From positions 1-64,000 of the forward strand of contig NZ_PJZF01000009.1 of the NCBI RefSeq assembly GCF_002858675.1: DNA of 64,000 nucleotides, written 5' to 3'. The translations under genes were made by a program, and so were the position numbers. This DNA is from Chimaeribacter californicus (GTDB lineage Bacteria > Pseudomonadota > Gammaproteobacteria > Enterobacterales > Enterobacteriaceae). The notes below the pieces were generated by a model that saw only the letters and a list, made by a program, of their open reading frames with translations, was not told the DNA's origin and searched no databases. Shown one piece after another: positions 61,234-64,000 of the stretch (its first letter is position 1; each line of letters begins with the position of its first letter).

Positions 61234-64000
61234 TTATGCCGTCTGACCTTTGCTATTATTTGCCCGGGTATTCGCCTGCGCCCATTCAGTTTCCTGATAG
61301 GTCTGCCCGGCGGACATCCTGTACTCCGGCAACAGCGGTTTCCAGTTTGCTGCACTGTCCGGCACTGTATCGTGAACAATCTTGCCCTGGCCTTCGTACT
61401 GGGTACCATCACTGATATTCCCATCACGCGGCGTTGCATTGTCCTTCACATTGTTGGTGTTAGATCCCGGGGTCAGCACTACCGGATCAGAGGGCGGCAC
61501 ATCCCAGTTTTTGCCGTCGTACTTGCTGGGATCCCCATTCAGGCCGGTTGTTTCCGGGACATTGCTTGCCGGAGCGTTTGGATCATAAACAACCTTGCTC
61601 TGGCCCTCATATTGGGTGCCATCGTTAGTATTACCGTTACGCGGCGTTTCATGATCCTTCACGTTATTGGTGCCGGACCCTGGGGTCAGCACTACCGGAT
61701 CAGAGGGCGGTACATCCCAGTTTTTACCGTCGTACTTGCTGGGATCCCCATTCAGGCCGGTTGTTTCCGGGACATTGCTCGCCGGAGCGTTTGGATCATA
61801 AACAACCTTGCTCTGGCCCTCATATTGGGTGCCATCGTTAGTATTACCGTTACGCGGCGTTTCATGATCTTTCACGTTATTGGTGCCGGACCCTGGGGTC
61901 AGCACTACCGGATCAGAGGGCGGCACATCCCAGTTTTTGCCGTCGTACTTGCTTGGATCCCCATTCAGGCCGGTTGTTTCCGGGACATTGCTCGCTGGAG
62001 CGTTTGGATCGTAAACAATCTTGCCCTGGCCTTCATACTGGGTACCGTTGTCGGTGTTACCGTTACGCGGCGTGTCATGATCCTTGATGTTGTTGGTGCC
62101 GGACCCTGGGGTCAGCACTATCGGATCAGGTACGTTTACGCCCCACTGCTTACCGTTATAGGTACTTGGATCCGCAGGGGTCGCGGTGTCAGCCTTTTTG
62201 GTGTCAGCCGCACGCGGCTTGGTGGAACCTGACTTCGGTACGCCCTCATAAGGGGTGCCGTTGTTGGTGTTACCATTACGCGGTGGCTCAATCCATTCCG
62301 TTTTACCGGTGGCCGATCCTGGGGTAAGGATCACACGTTCCGGCATCTTCACATCCCAATGCTTACCGTTGTATTCACTTGGCCGCTTAGGATTAGCAGG
62401 ATCGATCGTATCATTACCATCCGGCTTCGGCTGGGTGTCATCCGGCTTCGGCTGAGTATCATCCGGCTTCGGCTGAGTATCATCCGGCTTCGGCTGAGTA
62501 TCATCCGGCTTCGGCTGAGTGTCATCCGGCTTCGGCTGAGTGTCATCCGGCTTCGGCTGGGCGTCATCCGGCTTCGGCTGGGCGTCATCCGGCTTCGGCG
62601 TTGGTTCAGGCTTCGGTGTTGGCTCAGGCTTCGGCGTTGGCTCAGGCTTCGGCGTTGGCTCAGGCTTCGGCGTTGGCTCAGGTTTCGGTGCCGCATCAGT
62701 TGGTCTTGGGGCCGGGCGAGCAGTATCCGGCACATCAGCAGGTTTCGCCGCATCCGGTTTCTTCTTGCCGCTACCGCCACCGGTACCACCGGTGAAGGAG
62801 ATGTCGTTGCCCCACTCTTTCTCGTCTTTATTGACTTTCGAAAGTTCGGTGCTGTCTTTGTTGACCTTACCGGTCACATCGCCCTTGACCGTACCCACAT
62901 CAATGGTCGCTTTTTGCGTCTCGTTGTAATGGAGTTCATCCACCGTTTCGAGATAGACGTTAGCGCTGATACCGGTTTTGGTAATACCGCCGCCGCCGCC
63001 GCCGTAGGCGCCGTCCTGCTCAACCGTATCCGTGAGTTCAACGGCATTGATCTTGCCTGCGACATCTACCGTACCAGTCTTGTTATCAGAGATCAGGTGG
63101 CCGCCAGTGATATTCAGATCGCCACCGGTTGTCACATCCAGTGATTCTTTGGTGTGAATTCCTGATTGTTGCTTTGTTTTCGCCTCATCATGATATTCCG
63201 AACCGCCACCGGCACTGACGGAGAAGGTCGGGATAGGAACTAACCCGTTCGGCGTCGTAACAACCGCCACACCGGCCGAGACACCAGCATGCCAGCTAGA
63301 GGCATCTGTATTCACGGTATCCTGCACCGAGATGATATTTAAATCGCCGCCATTTTCAATTTTGGCCGTGTTTGCTTCAATATTCGCGCCGGCCAGGGTC
63401 GTGTCCCCACCGGTTTTAATATTTACATCGCCCGCAGTAATGGTGGAATTGGTATAACTTTTGCTGTTGCCTGATGATTTACCGCCACTGACGCCAATAT
63501 CCAGCGAGACCCCCGCACCAGCGGAGTCTTTATCAACGGCGGCCCCGCCGCTGATACCAATATCCAGGCTGCTGGTTTTTTCCTTGTAGGAGGTGGTCGC
63601 TTCAGCCGCGCTCACAGTGAGATCGCCGCCCACGTCCATATTCACACTGCCAGCCTTGGCCTCAACCCCGTTCAGGGCCGCATCTCCCTTGGTTTTAATA
63701 TTGAGCGTGCCGGCATCAATATGGGTGATATTTTCACTGGTCGCCGAAGTGGAACCGGATACCGAGCTTTTACTGATGCCGTAAGTCGTGGTAAAGCTGG
63801 CCAGGTCGTTAAAATAGAGGTTCGAGGCATCCCCCGCCACCTGAAGCGCCGTCATGGCCGGATCAAAACTGGCTTCCGGATTGTTGACTTCATTGACGAT
63901 CATCGCGGCATTTTTATCAACGACGTCCAAAATCACGCTGCCGGCCTGGCTTTTCATCCCGACAAACAACTCTTCTTTAGAGTAGGTGGTATCTAACTTA
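61234..64000 (-). CDS. Filamentous haemagglutinin-type exoprotein, C-terminal part with tandem repeats (5' end outside the window)
   Basis: The last 921 codons of a large gene are present; the frame stays open to base 64000, and a Met-like codon near 63969 is internal. From the edge to about 62830 the protein has Asn/Gly-rich beta-helix repeats (GDLTVSAAEATTS, GDVNIKTGGDTTLAGANIEA, GGDLNITGGHLIS), typical of haemagglutinin-repeat exoproteins secreted by a TpsB partner. Then come GGTGGGSGKKKP, five PKPEPT units, eight PKPDDxQ units and five 71-residue repeats, ending SKGQTA. No VENN-type pretoxin motif, toxin domain or immunity gene is visible. It may be a surface adhesin whose tail spaces or anchors it. 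The partner transporter gene is outside the window. Confidence 0.8.
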   Translation of the reverse strand, partial: KLDTTYSKEELFVGMKSQAGSVILDVVDKNAAMIVNEVNNPEASFDPAMTALQVAGDASNLYFNDLASFTTTYGISKSSVSGSTSATSENITHIDAGTLNIKTKGDAALNGVEAKAGSVNMDVGGDLTVSAAEATTSYKEKTSSLDIGISGGAAVDKDSAGAGVSLDIGVSGGKSSGNSKSYTNSTITAGDVNIKTGGDTTLAGANIEANTAKIENGGDLNIISVQDTVNTDASSWHAGVSAGVAVVTTPNGLVPIPTFSVSAGGGSEYHDEAKTKQQSGIHTKESLDVTTGGDLNITGGHLISDNKTGTVDVAGKINAVELTDTVEQDGAYGGGGGGITKTGISANVYLETVDELHYNETQKATIDVGTVKGDVTGKVNKDSTELSKVNKDEKEWGNDISFTGGTGGGSGKKKPDAAKPADVPDTARPAPRPTDAAPKPEPTPKPEPTPKPEPTPKPEPTPKPEPTPKPDDAQPKPDDAQPKPDDTQPKPDDTQPKPDDTQPKPDDTQPKPDDTQPKPDDTQPKPDGNDTIDPANPKRPSEYNGKHWDVKMPERVILTPGSATGKTEWIEPPRNGNTNNGTPYEGVPKSGSTKPRAADTKKADTATPADPSTYNGKQWGVNVPDPIVLTPGSGTNNIKDHDTPRNGNTDNGTQYEGQGKIVYDPNAPASNVPETTGLNGDPSKYDGKNWDVPPSDPVVLTPGSGTNNVKDHETPRNGNTNDGTQYEGQSKVVYDPNAPASNVPETTGLNGDPSKYDGKNWDVPPSDPVVLTPGSGTNNVKDHETPRNGNTNDGTQYEGQSKVVYDPNAPASNVPETTGLNGDPSKYDGKNWDVPPSDPVVLTPGSNTNNVKDNATPRDGNISDGTQYEGQGKIVHDTVPDSAANWKPLLPEYRMSAGQTYQETEWAQANTRANNSKGQTA
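61317..62383 (-). repeat. Five 213-bp coding repeats in exact register
   Basis: The codons for the start of each 71-residue unit lie at 62381, 62168, 61955, 61742 and 61529 (plus-strand left ends), always 213 bp apart. Units 3 and 4 are nearly identical in DNA, with only a few substitutions; unit 1 (N-terminal) and unit 5 (C-terminal end) are diverged. Unit core: WDVPPSDPVVLTPGS, then TPRNGNT, GTQYEGQ and VPETTGLNG. Confidence 0.93.
62418..62690 (-). repeat. Low-complexity linker repeats PKPDDxQ and PKPEPT
   Basis: Eight 21-bp units (PKPDDAQ twice, PKPDDTQ six times, then PKPDG) and five 18-bp units (PKPEPT) lie side by side inside the exoprotein gene. All units are in frame. Unit copies are nearly identical at the DNA level, a substrate for slipped-strand changes in copy number. 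Confidence 0.92.

Noticed and set aside
61234-62830. CdiA-type C-terminal toxin with an immunity gene
   Set aside because: No VENN-like motif, no single toxin domain after the linker, and no small gene between the stop and the terminator; the tail is repetitive.

Overview
The window is a high-GC enterobacterial chromosome segment. From about 1.4 kb to 32.2 kb it keeps the Escherichia coli order ygiD-zupT-ribB-ubiK-hldE-glnE-ygiF-ygiM-cca-uppP-folB-plsY-(insert)-tsaD-rpsU-dnaG-rpoD-mug-tRNA-Ile2. From 42.2 kb to 49 kb it keeps fadH-rlmG-ygjP-ygjR-alx, and from 51.9 kb to 60.2 kb it carries treRBC and nrdDG. Codon use, GC level, the RpfF/RpfR pair and the mix of accessory genes suggest a Yersiniaceae-like member (Serratia, Gibbsiella or a relative). 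The species cannot be fixed from the sequence alone.

Layout. 0-1.4 kb: the end of a sugar locus, with a phosphomannose-isomerase-like gene running off the left edge and a LacI-type regulator broken by an internal deletion; two copies of a LacI-like operator lie between them. 1.4-15.8 kb: housekeeping block for metal uptake, riboflavin (FMN riboswitch), ubiquinone, LPS heptose, glutamine synthetase control, tRNA CCA addition, undecaprenyl phosphate, folate and phospholipid, interrupted by a PemIK/ChpSB-like toxin-antitoxin pair after cca. 16-23.6 kb: a complete gallate catabolic cluster (transporter, dioxygenase, LysR regulator with two HTH domains, hydratase, aldolase, tautomerase, and an extra NAD-binding DUF1932-type protein) at the site where E. 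coli carries ttdRABT. A nearly identical 19-bp element precedes both of its transcription units. 24-32 kb: mqo, tsaD, the rpsU-dnaG-rpoD operon and mug.

32.2-35 kb: downstream of tRNA-Ile2 lies an AT-rich accessory patch with nested inverted repeats, a truncated HicB-like antitoxin, a small secreted protein with an internal duplication, and a TetR/SDR pair. 35-42 kb: periplasmic beta-glucosidase bglX, then rpfR (FI-PAS-GGDEF-EAL) facing rpfF (DSF synthase), which together form a fatty-acid quorum-sensing/c-di-GMP module, then an RcsB-like regulator whose receiver has lost its phospho-acceptor. 42-49 kb: fadH, rlmG, ygjP, ygjR, an amidotransferase, and alx behind a yybP-ykoY (Mn2+) riboswitch. 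49-60.2 kb: a GH20 hexosaminidase, the trehalose operon with its operator, an atypical epimerase, and the anaerobic ribonucleotide reductase with paired NrdR-type boxes.

60.4-64 kb: a second RcsB-like regulator, then the C-terminal part of a large filamentous-haemagglutinin-type exoprotein on the minus strand. Its tail has Pro/Lys/Asp/Glu-rich linkers and five 71-residue repeats in exact 213-bp register, with no visible CDI toxin module; its N-terminus is outside the window.

The regions most worth follow-up are the rpfF/rpfR pair, the gallate cluster (two-HTH regulator, shared 19-bp element, DUF1932 partner), the repeat-tailed exoprotein, the DNA beside the tRNA gene, and the short tandem repeats upstream of rpfR and at the end of the hexosaminidase gene.
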